A stretch of DNA of 64,000 nt from a bacterium YEK0313 (lineage in GTDB: Bacteria; Pseudomonadota; Alphaproteobacteria; Rhizobiales; Phreatobacteraceae), in assembly GCA_000751295.2 (NCBI GenBank), contig CCMO02000001.1:2715501-2779500 (forward strand). Reading direction: 5' to 3'. The notes under the pieces were generated by a model. It did not search any database. It was given only the letters and a program-made list of their open reading frames with translations, and was not told the origin of the DNA. Made by a program: the position numbers and the translations under genes. This document shows positions 26,444 to 35,576 of this stretch, one piece after another. Numbering within the stretch: the first letter of the stretch is position 1; every line of letters begins with the position of its first letter.

Positions 26444-27168
26444 TGAAGTTCCTCCCTGTGTGCTGACAGTCCCAGATAGACGCGACGGACTTCCGGGTTT
26501 TGCGCGAGTTCGCGGCCGGTGCCGCTGAGCGCGACGCGGCCGTGCTGGATGACGTAGGCACGGTCGGCGATGGCCAGAGCCTGGCTGACGTTCTGCTCGA
26601 CGATGAGCAGCGTCACGCCGGTGTCGCGGATGGCCCGGATCGCCTCGTAGACGCGGGCAACGGCGACCGGCGCGAGGCCGAGCGACAGCTCGTCGAGCAT
26701 CAGTACCTCGGGCAGGGCGACGAGGCCGCGCGCGATGGCGCACATCTGCTGCTGGCCGCCGGATAGCGTGCCGCCGAGCTGCTGTTCCCGCTCCTTCAGG
26801 ATCGGGAACAGGTCGAAGACATAGTTCAGCCGCTCGGCGAGCCTGGCACGCGCCCGGGCCGAATAGGCGCCGAGCTCCAGGTTGCGGCGCACGCTCATGC
26901 GCGCGAACAGCCGGCGGCCCTCGGGCACCATGATGACGCCGCGCTCCACCAGCTCGTGGCACGGCTTGCCGCCGATATCCTCGCCGTTGAAGGTGATGCT
27001 GCCGCCGGTCGGCCTGATCAGGCCGCTGATCGTGCGCAGCAGCGTGGTCTTGCCGACGCCGTTCGAGCCGACGATGGCGACCACCTCGCCCGGGCGCACG
27101 TCGAGGCTGGTGCCGAACAGCACCGGCGTGTCGCCGTAGCCCGCCTGGAGATCCCTGACCTCAAGCAT
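26440..27168 (-). CDS. livF: Branched-chain-type ABC transporter ATP-binding protein LivF
   Basis: ATPase of 242 aa: Walker A GSNGVGKTTLL (about residues 36-46), a Q-loop region, signature LSGGQQQMCAIARGL, Walker B VLMLDELSLGLAP and a VEQNVSQALAIADRAYV switch region typical of LivF. ATG 27168 begins the family-typical MLEVRDLQAGYG; a start seven codons earlier would run further into livG. It overlaps livG by 8 bases and the substrate-binding gene by 4, so all are one translational unit. Confidence 0.95.
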   Translation of the reverse strand: MLEVRDLQAGYGDTPVLFGTSLDVRPGEVVAIVGSNGVGKTTLLRTISGLIRPTGGSITFNGEDIGGKPCHELVERGVIMVPEGRRLFARMSVRRNLELGAYSARARARLAERLNYVFDLFPILKEREQQLGGTLSGGQQQMCAIARGLVALPEVLMLDELSLGLAPVAVARVYEAIRAIRDTGVTLLIVEQNVSQALAIADRAYVIQHGRVALSGTGRELAQNPEVRRVYLGLSAHREELQ

Positions 27169-27889
27169 GCGGCGTCTCCACCGGTGCATCGCCGAGATAG
27201 GCCCGGATCACGTCCGGATGGTTCATCACCGCGCCCGGCAGGCCGTCGGCGATCTTCCTGCCGTAGTCGAGGACGACGATGCGGTCGCAGATCCCCATGA
27301 CGGCCTCCATGTTGTGTTCGACGAACAGCACGGTCATGCCCTCCGTCCGCAGCTTGCGGATGAGATCGAGCATGCCGGCGACCTCTGCCGCGTTGAGCCC
27401 GGCCAGGACCTCGTCGAGCAGGATCATCCGCGGGGCGGTCGCCAGGGCGCGGGCCACCTCCAGGCGTTTCTTTTCCGCATTGGTCAGGGAGCCGGTCGGC
27501 ACGTCCTGCCGATGGCCGAGGCCGACGCGGTCGGCCACCGCTCCGGCCGCGGCGCGAGCCTCGCTGAGCGCGCGGTGGCGCAGCAGGGCGGCGGTGACGA
27601 TGGTCCGGCCGACCGTCATCGAGGGGAAGACCTGCGGGATCTGGAAGGTCCGCGCGAGGCCGCGGGCGCAGATCGCATCCGAGCTCAGGCCGGCGATCGA
27701 ACGGCCCTCGAAACGGACGTCGCCTTCATCGGGCGGAAAGGCGCCGGCGATCAGGTTGAACAGCGTGGTCTTGCCTGCGCCGTTCGGGCCGATCAGCCCG
27801 ACGATCTCGCCCTGGCTGACGGTCGTCGAGACCGCATTGACGGCGACGAGGCCGCCGAAGCGCTTGGTGGCGTTGTAAACCTCCAGCAT
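27161..27889 (-). CDS. livG: Branched-chain-type ABC transporter ATP-binding protein LivG
   Basis: ATPase of 242 aa: Walker A GPNGAGKTTLFNLIAGAF (about residues 35-52), LARTFQIPQVFPSMTV Q-loop segment typical of LivG, signature LTNAEKKRLEVARALAT (a divergent but usual LivG form), Walker B MILLDEVLAGLNAAE and VEHNMEAVMGICDRIVVL. The start codon at 27889 shares its first base with the livM stop (TGATG). It drives import together with LivF through the LivHM pore. Confidence 0.95.
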   Translation of the reverse strand: MLEVYNATKRFGGLVAVNAVSTTVSQGEIVGLIGPNGAGKTTLFNLIAGAFPPDEGDVRFEGRSIAGLSSDAICARGLARTFQIPQVFPSMTVGRTIVTAALLRHRALSEARAAAGAVADRVGLGHRQDVPTGSLTNAEKKRLEVARALATAPRMILLDEVLAGLNAAEVAGMLDLIRKLRTEGMTVLFVEHNMEAVMGICDRIVVLDYGRKIADGLPGAVMNHPDVIRAYLGDAPVETPHA

Positions 27890-28914
27890 CACGCGCGCTC
27901 CGCATCCGCCACGGCCGCGCCGGCGGCCCGCCGCCGGCTCAGCGCCGCCCTGAGGCTCGCCACGCCGCCGAGCAGGCCATGCGGCAGCACGACGACGATC
28001 ACCACCAGCATCAGGCCGTAGACGACGAGATGCGTGCCGGCGCCGGCATGGCCGAGCGCCTCGACGAGGAACTCGCGCAGGGGCAGGGCGATCGCCGCGC
28101 CGATCACCGGGCCGGCGATCGTGCCGATGCCGCCGAGGATCGCCATGAGCGGCAGGTCGACGGAGAAGCTCACGCTGAAGACAGTGCTCGGCTCGATATA
28201 GAGGATGTACTGGGCCATCAGCGTTCCGCCGACCGACGTCAGGAACGCGCTGAGCAGCAGAGCGACGAGCTTGTAGCGCGGCGCCGCGATGCCGGCGGCG
28301 ACGGCCGCGTCTTCGTTGTCGCGGATCGCCTCGAGATAGAAGCCGAGATAGCTGCGCGACAGCGCGAAGGTGGCGACCACGGCGATGGTCAGATAGGCCG
28401 CGGCCAGATAGGCATATTGCCAGCGGTCGGCGAAGATCATCCGCGCGAGGCCCGGCGCGTAGTCGATGCTCAGACCGTAGGGCAGGTCGACGAACTTGCG
28501 CGAATAGATCAGCAGGATGCGCACGGTTTCGCCGAAGGCGAGCGTCGCCATGGCGAAGAACACGCCGCGCATGCGGAACGCCGGATAGGCGATCAGGGCG
28601 CCGAGCGCCATGCTGATCACGCCGCCGGCCAGCATGCCGAGCCACGGCGAAATGCCGGCATAGTTGTACAGGATGGTCGAGGTATAGGCGCCGACGCCGA
28701 AGAAGGCGGTATGGCCGAGCGAGAACTGGCCGCCGATGCCGCCGACGATGTTCCAGGCCGAAGCGAGGCCGGCATAGAGGAACAGCAGGACCAGGAGGTT
28801 CAGGTAATATTCGTTGTCGACCACGGCCGGCAGGACCAGCACGGCGAGGGCGAGCGCGGCGGCCCACCGCCAGTCGCTGCCGCGCCAGTCGAAATAGCGG
28901 TTCAGGACGCTCAT
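27889..28914 (-). CDS. livM: Branched-chain-type ABC transporter permease LivM
   Basis: Integral membrane protein of 341 aa with about nine or ten hydrophobic segments. The LivM landmark GLASAWNIVGGIGGQFSLGH (about residues 48-67) is present, as is the cytoplasmic EAIRDNEDAAVAAGI loop that meets the ATPase. Its ATG at 28914 overlaps the livH stop (ATGA) and its TGA overlaps the livG start. A basic, Ala-rich C-terminal tail after residue 310 is longer than in textbook LivM. Confidence 0.94.
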   Translation of the reverse strand: MSVLNRYFDWRGSDWRWAAALALAVLVLPAVVDNEYYLNLLVLLFLYAGLASAWNIVGGIGGQFSLGHTAFFGVGAYTSTILYNYAGISPWLGMLAGGVISMALGALIAYPAFRMRGVFFAMATLAFGETVRILLIYSRKFVDLPYGLSIDYAPGLARMIFADRWQYAYLAAAYLTIAVVATFALSRSYLGFYLEAIRDNEDAAVAAGIAAPRYKLVALLLSAFLTSVGGTLMAQYILYIEPSTVFSVSFSVDLPLMAILGGIGTIAGPVIGAAIALPLREFLVEALGHAGAGTHLVVYGLMLVVIVVVLPHGLLGGVASLRAALSRRRAAGAAVADAERA

Positions 28915-29795
28915 TTCAGCGCCTCCTTCTCGGCGCCCTTGACGCCCAGGATGCCGTGCGGCCGCACCGCCAGGAGCAGGATCAGCAGCACGAAATGGGT
29001 TGCCTCCTTCAGGTCGGGGGCAAGGAAGCCGACGACCGTCTCGACGATGCCGAGCGCAAGGCCGCCGACCACCGTGCCGGTGACGCTGCCAAGGCCGCCG
29101 AGCACCACCACGACGAAGGCCACCAGCACGAAGAACGAGCCCACCGAGGGAAAGGCGTAGAAGGCGGGAACCAGCACGGCGCCGGCGACGCCGGTCAGCG
29201 CGATGCCGAGGCCGAAGGTCACGAGGAAGATCTTGCCGGGGTCGATGCCCATCAGCCGGGCGGCGACCAGGTCCTGCGACACCGCTTCGATGGCCCGGCC
29301 GAGGAAGGTCGTCCGCAGGAAGACCAGCACGGCGCCGAGGATCGCCATGGCGAAGGCGAAGGCGATCAGCCGGTTGGTGCCGAGATAGATGCCGAAGACC
29401 TGGATGGAATCCCACCCCGCAGGCAGGACCTGGATGGTACGGTAGTCGGCCGACCACAGCAGCAGCGCGAGGTTCTGCAGGGCGATGCCGAGGCCGAGCG
29501 TCGCGAAGACCTGGGTCAGTTCCGGCTTGTAGATCGTGAAGCGCATCAGCGCCCAGTAGAAGAGAAGGCCGAGCGCGAAGAAGGCCGCGGCGATCAGGGG
29601 GACGCCGAAATAGGGGTTGATGCCGGTCAGGACCATCAGCCAGTAGCCGGCATACATGCCCAGCATGAGGAACTCGCCATGTGCGAAGTTCACCACCTTC
29701 GCGACCCCGAAGATGAGGTTCAGTCCGAGCGCGCCGAGGGCATAGACGCCCCCGAGCAGGATGCCGGACAGCACCAGCTGGAGAACGGTCTCCAT
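28911..29795 (-). CDS. livH: Branched-chain-type ABC transporter permease LivH
   Basis: Integral membrane protein of 294 aa with about eight hydrophobic segments. The start METVLQLVLSGILLGGVYAL and the loop GVAKVVNFAHGEFLMLGMYA are LivH landmarks; RAIEAVSQDLVAARLMGIDP is the ATPase-contacting coupling loop. It begins 24 bases after the ThDP-enzyme stop and overlaps livM by ATGA, making it the first transporter gene of the operon. Confidence 0.94.
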   Translation of the reverse strand: METVLQLVLSGILLGGVYALGALGLNLIFGVAKVVNFAHGEFLMLGMYAGYWLMVLTGINPYFGVPLIAAAFFALGLLFYWALMRFTIYKPELTQVFATLGLGIALQNLALLLWSADYRTIQVLPAGWDSIQVFGIYLGTNRLIAFAFAMAILGAVLVFLRTTFLGRAIEAVSQDLVAARLMGIDPGKIFLVTFGLGIALTGVAGAVLVPAFYAFPSVGSFFVLVAFVVVVLGGLGSVTGTVVGGLALGIVETVVGFLAPDLKEATHFVLLILLLAVRPHGILGVKGAEKEALK

Positions 29796-29819
29796 GATGT
29801 CTGCTCCGCTTCGAGCCCG

Positions 29820-31553
29820 TCAGAACCGGCCTTCGTAGAAGGACAGGGGCGGGCGGGCCTGCGGATCCGTGATCACGTCGATGACGGTGGTGCGATCGCT
29901 TGCGATGGCAGCCTTCAGCGCGGGCAGGAAGTCGGTGGCCTTGTCCACGCGCACGCCATGGCAGCCGGTGGCGCGGGCGATGGCCGCATGGTCGACCGGC
30001 TCGAAATAGACCGCGTCGGTATGGGCACCGTATTTCACGTCCTCGGCATCCTTCTGATAGCCGAGGATCTGGTTGTTCAGCACCACCAGGACGACCGTCA
30101 GCCCCATGCGCCGTGCGGTTTCGAGCTCCTGCCAGCAATGGCCGAAGCCACCGTCGCCGGATACGCAGATGACCGTGCTGTCGGGGGCGGCGACCTTGGC
30201 GCCGAGCGCCATGGGCAGGCCCCAGCCGAGGCCGGCGAGGCCGCGCGGGGTCAGGAAGCGCTGGCCGGCACGCCGGGCGGTGAGGAAGTTCAGCGTCCAG
30301 ATCGAGGAATAGCTGGCATCGGCGACGACGATGCAGCTGTCGGTCAGGACGCTGTCGATATCCGCCATCAGGCGTTCGGGGCGGATCGGCGCGCTGTCCG
30401 AACCGAGCACGGCCGCCGCATCGCGTCGATAATTCGCCTTGCCTTCGGCGATCGTCCGCTCCAGCGCGGGCCGCGCGGCGCGGATGCGTGCGAGGTCGCG
30501 CGTCGCGAGAGCCTGCTTCAGCGCCTCCAGCGCCAGCCGGGCATCGCCGACGAGGCGGACCGCCTCGTAGTTGCGCCCGACCTCCAGGCCGTCGACGTCG
30601 ATGTGGATGAAGGTGGCGTTCTTCGGGTAGAGCGCCCAGGAATCGGTGCCGTTCTGGTTGGTGCGCGTGCCGACCAGCAGGACGACATCGGCCTCCTTGA
30701 TCAGCGGCCGCATATGGCGGGTGCTGCCGAGCGGCCCCATGGCGTTGGCCGCCACGCCCAGCGACAGCGGGTGGCGTTCGTCGACGGCGCCCTTGCCCAT
30801 ATTGGTCGTCATGACCGGCAGGCCGATCTCCTCCTGGAGTGCGGCCAGGGCCTCTGCGGCGCCCGACAGGTGGACGCCGCCGCCGGCCACCACCAGCGGC
30901 CGTGCGGCGCGCGCCAAAAGGTCGGCCGCCTTCTCCACCTGCTGCGGATCGGGGGCCACCCGGTCGAGCGGGAAATAGCCGAGCTGGGCCGAGCGCTGGG
31001 AGGCGTGGTTCACGGCCTCGACGAGCAGGTCGGGCGGGCAGAGCAGGACCACCGGTCCGGGCCGTCCGGTCGCGGCCATGGTGAAGGCCATGTCGACATA
31101 GTCCTCGGCGCGCGACGCGCGGTCGATCCGCCGCACCCATTTGGCGCAGGACGAGAACAGAGCGAAGTGGTCGAGCTCCTGGAAGGCGTTCTTGTCGTAG
31201 GTGTCGCGCGCGACCTCCTGGACCAGGGCGACGATCGGCACGGAGACCTTGAGCGCCTCGGCGAGCGGCGGCACCAGCAGGGTCGCCGCCGGGCCGTTCT
31301 GCGCGGTGACCACTGCGACCTTGCGTGAGATGCGCGCATAGCCGTCGGCCATGACGCCGCCGGCATTCTCGGTGCGGTAGCCGACCTGCTTGATACCGAA
31401 CTGCGGCGCGACGAGGTGCAGGGCCGAGGGCAGGCTCTGGCCGAACATGACCTCGACGCCGTGGCGCTTCAACGCGCCGATCATGGCGACCGCGACGGAG
31501 GCGTTGGTCACCGTCCCGACGCCGGCATTCGGGGGCACAAGATCCTCAGGCAT
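29820..31553 (-). CDS. Thiamine-diphosphate-dependent enzyme (acetolactate-synthase-like)
   Basis: Protein of 577 aa with the three-domain ThDP fold: N-terminal PYR domain with the cofactor-activating Glu in VGYRTENAGGVMADGYARIS, a central domain (AARPLVVAGGGVHLSGAAEA) and a C-terminal PP domain with the Mg-ThDP motif SGDGGFGHCWQELETARRMG ending in LNNQ. Family members decarboxylate or ligate 2-keto acids. No FAD or quinone partner is evident nearby. Start MPEDLVPPNAG at 31553 is preferred: the ATG at 31601 lies upstream of the predicted transcription start. It is the first gene of the importer operon and faces a second, distinct ThDP enzyme across the divergent promoter. Confidence 0.88.
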   Translation of the reverse strand: MPEDLVPPNAGVGTVTNASVAVAMIGALKRHGVEVMFGQSLPSALHLVAPQFGIKQVGYRTENAGGVMADGYARISRKVAVVTAQNGPAATLLVPPLAEALKVSVPIVALVQEVARDTYDKNAFQELDHFALFSSCAKWVRRIDRASRAEDYVDMAFTMAATGRPGPVVLLCPPDLLVEAVNHASQRSAQLGYFPLDRVAPDPQQVEKAADLLARAARPLVVAGGGVHLSGAAEALAALQEEIGLPVMTTNMGKGAVDERHPLSLGVAANAMGPLGSTRHMRPLIKEADVVLLVGTRTNQNGTDSWALYPKNATFIHIDVDGLEVGRNYEAVRLVGDARLALEALKQALATRDLARIRAARPALERTIAEGKANYRRDAAAVLGSDSAPIRPERLMADIDSVLTDSCIVVADASYSSIWTLNFLTARRAGQRFLTPRGLAGLGWGLPMALGAKVAAPDSTVICVSGDGGFGHCWQELETARRMGLTVVLVVLNNQILGYQKDAEDVKYGAHTDAVYFEPVDHAAIARATGCHGVRVDKATDFLPALKAAIASDRTTVIDVITDPQARPPLSFYEGRF

Positions 31554-31578
31554 TTGCGGAATTCTTCCCTTGATGTTT

Positions 31579-31606
31579 TCTATATGATATATCGGTGTCA
31601 TGTTAA
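31579..31606 (-). promoter_or_regulatory. Predicted sigma-70-type promoter of the importer operon, with overlapping palindrome
   Basis: On the minus strand, TTAACA (31606-31601) and TATAGA (31584-31579) are separated by 16 bases and place the transcription start near 31572, about 19 bases before ATG 31553. The palindrome GATATATC (31586-31593) lies inside the spacer, a natural position for repression by the divergently encoded GntR regulator. Predicted from sequence only. Confidence 0.45.
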
Positions 31607-31686
31607 GTGAGTGATGTCAACAGCTTGCGAAATTCGCAGATCTCGGCTCATTATGAGCGCGAAGATGAGTCCCGGAGTTTTTGGCG

Positions 31687-32397
31687 ATGGTCGACGGCGA
31701 GGCGAGGCAAGCGGCGGCACGGCGCGCGGGGCCGTCGGCCCTGACATCGATCGGTCGACGCAGCCTGGCCGTGGAGGCCTACCGGCAGATCCGGCAGGCG
31801 TTGACCACCGGGGAGCTTCTCCCCGGGCAGAAGCTGAACATTCGCGAGATCGCCGACAGCTTCGGCACCAGTGCGACGCCGGTGCGCGAGGCGCTGGTGC
31901 AACTCGCCGGGGAGGGCGCGCTGGAGCTGCGGGCCGGCCATTCCTTCACGGTGCCCGTGCTCACCCGCTCGACCTATCTCGAGCTCCGCGACCTCAGGCT
32001 CAATCTCGAAGGGCTGGGGGCCGCGCGGGCGGCCGAGCTCGCCAGCCCGTCGGCCATCGACAAGCTCGACGGCCTGCATGCCAAGCTGGTCGCCGCCAAG
32101 GCGCGCAAGGATTTCAAGGCGGCTCTGCGGTGGAACGAGAGCTTCCACCTCGCGCTGTGCCGGGAGGCGGCCATGCCGCGCCTGCTGCGCATCGTCGAGG
32201 GATTGTGGGCCCAGTCCGGGCCGCTGCTCAACATGCTCTACGCGACCAGCCGCATGCCCAGCGCCGAGGACAAGGTCCACGGCCATCTGCGGGTGATCGA
32301 GGCGCTGCGCAGGAGGGATGGGGCGGCGGCCCGCGCCGGCATCGAGGACGACATTGCCGGCGGCACGAGCGAACTGCTCGCCCACCTGAAGGACTGA
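31687..32397 (+). CDS. GntR-family (FCD/FadR-type) transcriptional regulator
   Basis: Protein of 236 aa. Winged HTH near residues 20-90: LAVEAYRQIRQALTTGELLP, KLNIREIADSFGTSATPVRE and ALVQLAGEGALELRAG. The C-terminal alpha-helical FCD effector domain spans about residues 95-225 and includes WNESFHLALCREAAMPRLL and EDKVHGHLRVIEALRRRD. Metal-ligand type residues of FCD domains are partly visible. ATG 31687 has GGAG 9 bases upstream; a TTG two codons earlier is possible. It sits divergent to the importer operon and upstream of a ThDP enzyme and a lactonase, so it most likely represses both directions until a pathway intermediate binds. Confidence 0.9.
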   Translation: MVDGEARQAAARRAGPSALTSIGRRSLAVEAYRQIRQALTTGELLPGQKLNIREIADSFGTSATPVREALVQLAGEGALELRAGHSFTVPVLTRSTYLELRDLRLNLEGLGAARAAELASPSAIDKLDGLHAKLVAAKARKDFKAALRWNESFHLALCREAAMPRLLRIVEGLWAQSGPLLNMLYATSRMPSAEDKVHGHLRVIEALRRRDGAAARAGIEDDIAGGTSELLAHLKD

Positions 32398-32441
32398 CCT
32401 TCGGCGCGCTGCGCGAGACGGATCAAGCAGGGACGAGACAC

Positions 32442-34187
32442 ATGACCATTGAACTCCTGGTCAAGGAGCGCGAGCTGGCGAGCGATCTGATCGCCGGGGT
32501 GCTCGAGGACGCGGGCATCGACACGGTCTTCGGCATTTCCGGCGGCCATACCGGACGCATCTTCGGGGCTTTGGAAAAGCGGCAGAATGCAATCCGGACG
32601 GTGCTGGTCCGCGAGGAATCGCTCGCCGGGGTGATGGCCGAGGTCTACGGCCGGCTGACCCGCAGGCCAGGCGTGGTGCTGGGGCAGGGCCCCTGGGTGC
32701 TGGGCAACGGGCTGATCGGCACGATCGAGGCGCTGCTGTCGTCCTCGCCCATGCTGCTCTTGACCGATTTCAGCGACACGCCGCCGTTCTCGCTGCACGG
32801 CCCCTACCAGTCCGGCACGGGCGAATATGGCAATTGGGATGCCCGGCGCAGCTTCGGCGGGGTGACCAAGCAGGTGTTCCACGCCCACGAGCCGACCGGC
32901 GCGGTGCATGCGACACAGCTTGCCATCAAGCATGCGCTGGCTGGCCAGCCCGGGCCAGTTGCGGTGATCTACAGCATCAGCGGCCTCGGCGGCATGGTCG
33001 AGCCCGGCAGCGAGCCGCGGCTCTATCCGACGCGGCACTACCTGCCGCCCGCACCGCCTCCTGCGGCCCCCGAAGCCGTCGCCCGCGCCGCCGCGGCACT
33101 TGCCGCGGCGCGCCGGCCGGTGCTGATCGCCGGCAATGGCGTGCGCATCGCTGGGGGCTACGAGGCCTTGCGCCGGCTGGCCGAAACGGCCGGGCTGCCG
33201 GTGGTCACGACCCCCTCGGGCAAGGGCGTCTTCGCCGAGACGCATCCGCTCGCGCTCGGTGTCTTCGGTACCTTCGGCACGCCGGCCGCCAATGCCTGTG
33301 TCGCGGAGGCCGATCTCGTCCTGGTCGCCGGCTCGAAGCTGACCGCGTCCGACACCGCCCGGGAAGCGCCGGACCTGCTCAACCCGGAGCGCCAGACCTT
33401 CGTTCAGATCGACGTCGAGCCCCGCAACGCGTCCTGGACGTTCCCCGCGGAGCACGTGCTGATCGGCGATGCCGCGGTCGTTCTCGGCCAGCTCGCGGAT
33501 GCGGCGGGTGCGACGATGGCGCAGGCCGGCGAAGCGCGCGTCGCGGCCTATCGCGCCGCGCACGGTTTCTTCGACGACCCGGCCTATGAATCGCCGGCCA
33601 GTCCGCTTCTGCCGCAGCGGATCATCGGCGAACTGCACCGGCATCTGCCGGAGACGGCCATCGTCACCTGTGACGCTGGTGAGAACCGCATCTTCATGAC
33701 CCATTTCTTCCAGACGCGGCGGGCGGGCTCGTTCCTGCAGGCGGCCGGCGCCGGACCGATGGGGTTCGCCATACCGGCGGCCATGGCCGCCAAGCTCGTC
33801 CATCCGGACCGGCCGGTCGTCGCGGTCTGTGGCGACGGCGGTTTCGCCATGACCATGAACGGCCTGATGACCGCCATCGAGAACGACCTGCCGATCGTCA
33901 CGGTCATCTTCAACAACCAGGCACTGGGCTGGTCGCTGCATTCGCGCGGGCCCTTCGCCACCAAATTCGCCGATTTCGACCTGGCGGCCATCGCCCGCGG
34001 CATGGGCTGCGCCGGCTTTTCGGTCGGCCGGCCGGAGGAGCTCGGCCCGGCCCTGAGCCAGGCGCTGGCCGAGCGCCGGCCGGCGGTGATCGACGTGCGA
34101 ACGTCGCTCGACGTCTCCTTCGACGACCTGACTTCGCCGCTCGCCAAAACCCCGTGCACCAAGACGCCGCGCGTTCCGGCGGCCTGA
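32442..34187 (+). CDS. Second thiamine-diphosphate-dependent enzyme (acetolactate-synthase-like)
   Basis: Protein of 581 aa with the full ThDP fold: the PYR-domain Glu is in LVREESLAGVMAEVYGRL, the central domain has RRPVLIAGNGVRIAGGYEAL and FVQIDVEP, and the PP domain has CGDGGFAMTMNGLMTAIEND followed by FNNQ. Only loosely similar to the enzyme at 29820-31553, it is not a recent duplicate. The N-terminal domain contains an unusual stretch (LLTDFSDTPPFSLHGPYQSG) where related decarboxylases have different loops. Start ATG 32442 follows a weak GGGACGAG site. Two ThDP enzymes in one locus suggest two successive C-C bond cleavages or ligations. Reaction not assigned. Confidence 0.88.
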   Translation: MTIELLVKERELASDLIAGVLEDAGIDTVFGISGGHTGRIFGALEKRQNAIRTVLVREESLAGVMAEVYGRLTRRPGVVLGQGPWVLGNGLIGTIEALLSSSPMLLLTDFSDTPPFSLHGPYQSGTGEYGNWDARRSFGGVTKQVFHAHEPTGAVHATQLAIKHALAGQPGPVAVIYSISGLGGMVEPGSEPRLYPTRHYLPPAPPPAAPEAVARAAAALAAARRPVLIAGNGVRIAGGYEALRRLAETAGLPVVTTPSGKGVFAETHPLALGVFGTFGTPAANACVAEADLVLVAGSKLTASDTAREAPDLLNPERQTFVQIDVEPRNASWTFPAEHVLIGDAAVVLGQLADAAGATMAQAGEARVAAYRAAHGFFDDPAYESPASPLLPQRIIGELHRHLPETAIVTCDAGENRIFMTHFFQTRRAGSFLQAAGAGPMGFAIPAAMAAKLVHPDRPVVAVCGDGGFAMTMNGLMTAIENDLPIVTVIFNNQALGWSLHSRGPFATKFADFDLAAIARGMGCAGFSVGRPEELGPALSQALAERRPAVIDVRTSLDVSFDDLTSPLAKTPCTKTPRVPAA

Positions 34188-34246
34188 GCAGGCGCCGGGC
34201 CGTCCGGCCACAAGACCGAACCAGAACAGACAGGAAGGAAAGACCC

Positions 34247-35167
34247 ATGGTCGAACTGCGCGAAATCGCCGCCGGACTGCGTTTCCCCGAAGGACCCATC
34301 GCCATGCCCGACGGGTCGATCGTACTCGTCGAAATCGAGCGGCAATGCCTCAGCCGGGTGAGCCCGGACGGAACGGTCACGCCGATCGCCTTCACCGGCG
34401 GCGGCCCCAATGGCGCGGCGATCGGCCCGGACGGCCGGTGCTATGTCTGCAACAATGGCGGCTTCGCCTGGCACGAGACCGCCGAGCACGGCCTGCGTCC
34501 GGCCGGCCAGGCGAGCGACTATTCCGGCGGGCGCATCGAGCGGGTCGACCTGGCGACCGGCAAGGTCGAGGTCCTCTACGAGGCGAGCGACGTAGGCCGG
34601 CTGCGCGGCCCCAACGATCTCGTCTTCGACAAGCATGGCGGCTTCTGGTTCACCGATCTCGGCAAGACACGCGCCCGCGAGCTCGACCGTGGCAGCGTCT
34701 GCTATGCCAAGGCCGACGGGTCGTTCATCCGCGAGGTGATCTTCCCGCTCTGGACGCCCAACGGCATCGGTCTGTCGCCCGACGGCAGCGTGCTCTATGT
34801 CGCGGAAACCGCGACCGGGCGGGTCTGGAGCTTCGACATTGTCGGCCCGGGCGAGATCGCGCGGAAGCCGTCGCCGCCTTCGCCGAATGGCGGTTCGCTG
34901 CTCATCGGTCTCGACGGCTATCGCGGCTTCGATTCGCTGGCTGTGGACGGCGCCGGCAATGTCTGCGTCGCAACGCTGTATCAGGGCGGCATCACCGTCA
35001 TCCCGCCGGAGGGCGGCCGCCACGATTTTCTGCCGATGCCGGAGGCCTTCGCCACCAATCTGTGCTTCGGCGGGCCGGACCTGCGCACCGCCTATGTCAC
35101 GCTGTCGAGCACCGGCAGGCTGGTCGCCATGGACTGGCCACGCCCGGGCCTCGCGCTCAATCACTGA
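34247..35167 (+). CDS. SMP-30/gluconolactonase/LRE-family protein
   Basis: Six-bladed beta-propeller of 306 aa: GLRFPEGPIAMPDGSIVLVE (residues 10-29) with the metal-binding Glu, RLRGPNDLVFDKHGGFWFTD (metal-binding Asn), PNGIGLSPDGSVLYVAE (second Asn) and GYRGFDSLAVDGAGNVCVA (metal-binding Asp). The family hydrolyses sugar-acid lactones and related cyclic esters with a divalent metal. AGGAAGG lies 9 bases upstream of ATG 34247. It is 59 bases downstream of the second ThDP enzyme, in the GntR-controlled plus-strand unit, and implies a lactone intermediate in the pathway. Confidence 0.9.
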   Translation: MVELREIAAGLRFPEGPIAMPDGSIVLVEIERQCLSRVSPDGTVTPIAFTGGGPNGAAIGPDGRCYVCNNGGFAWHETAEHGLRPAGQASDYSGGRIERVDLATGKVEVLYEASDVGRLRGPNDLVFDKHGGFWFTDLGKTRARELDRGSVCYAKADGSFIREVIFPLWTPNGIGLSPDGSVLYVAETATGRVWSFDIVGPGEIARKPSPPSPNGGSLLIGLDGYRGFDSLAVDGAGNVCVATLYQGGITVIPPEGGRHDFLPMPEAFATNLCFGGPDLRTAYVTLSSTGRLVAMDWPRPGLALNH

Positions 35168-35576
35168 CGGACCGCGCGGGCGCCTTAGAGGCGAGCCCTT
35201 CAGGCGCGGTTTGACGTGCGATCGCCGACCGGGCCCGGCCGGCCCCGCGGCCGGCATGGTGCCCAAGCCGGGCGGTTCGTCCGCCTTGTGGCGGATAAAA
35301 GCCGCGGCCGATGGGGCCCGCGGCGAAGTGCCCGTGAGCGTGTGCGCCATCCTCCACGACGATGTCGACACCGCCGGCCCAACGGTTTCGCGCGCCGCCG
35401 GAACGTCCTCGCGCGCGACGAAGGAAACGGTCGCGCGCCGGGGCCAGGGCGGCGATTATTTGTGTCGAAACATGTCTGTGTCCATGTCGAGCAAACATTC
35501 GTCATGAAACGACGCTTCTTTCCGCCGCACTTGCCGGTAGAAACAGAAGCCCGCGCTGCCCGACGAATGGTCGCCC
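35168..35576. other. Intergenic region before the two-component system
   Basis: No gene found. The last 120 bases turn AT-richer and hold repeated CATGTC words (35471, 35483) in a partly symmetric arrangement that could be sites for the OmpR-type regulator encoded next. No confident -35/-10 pair was found. Confidence 0.35.
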
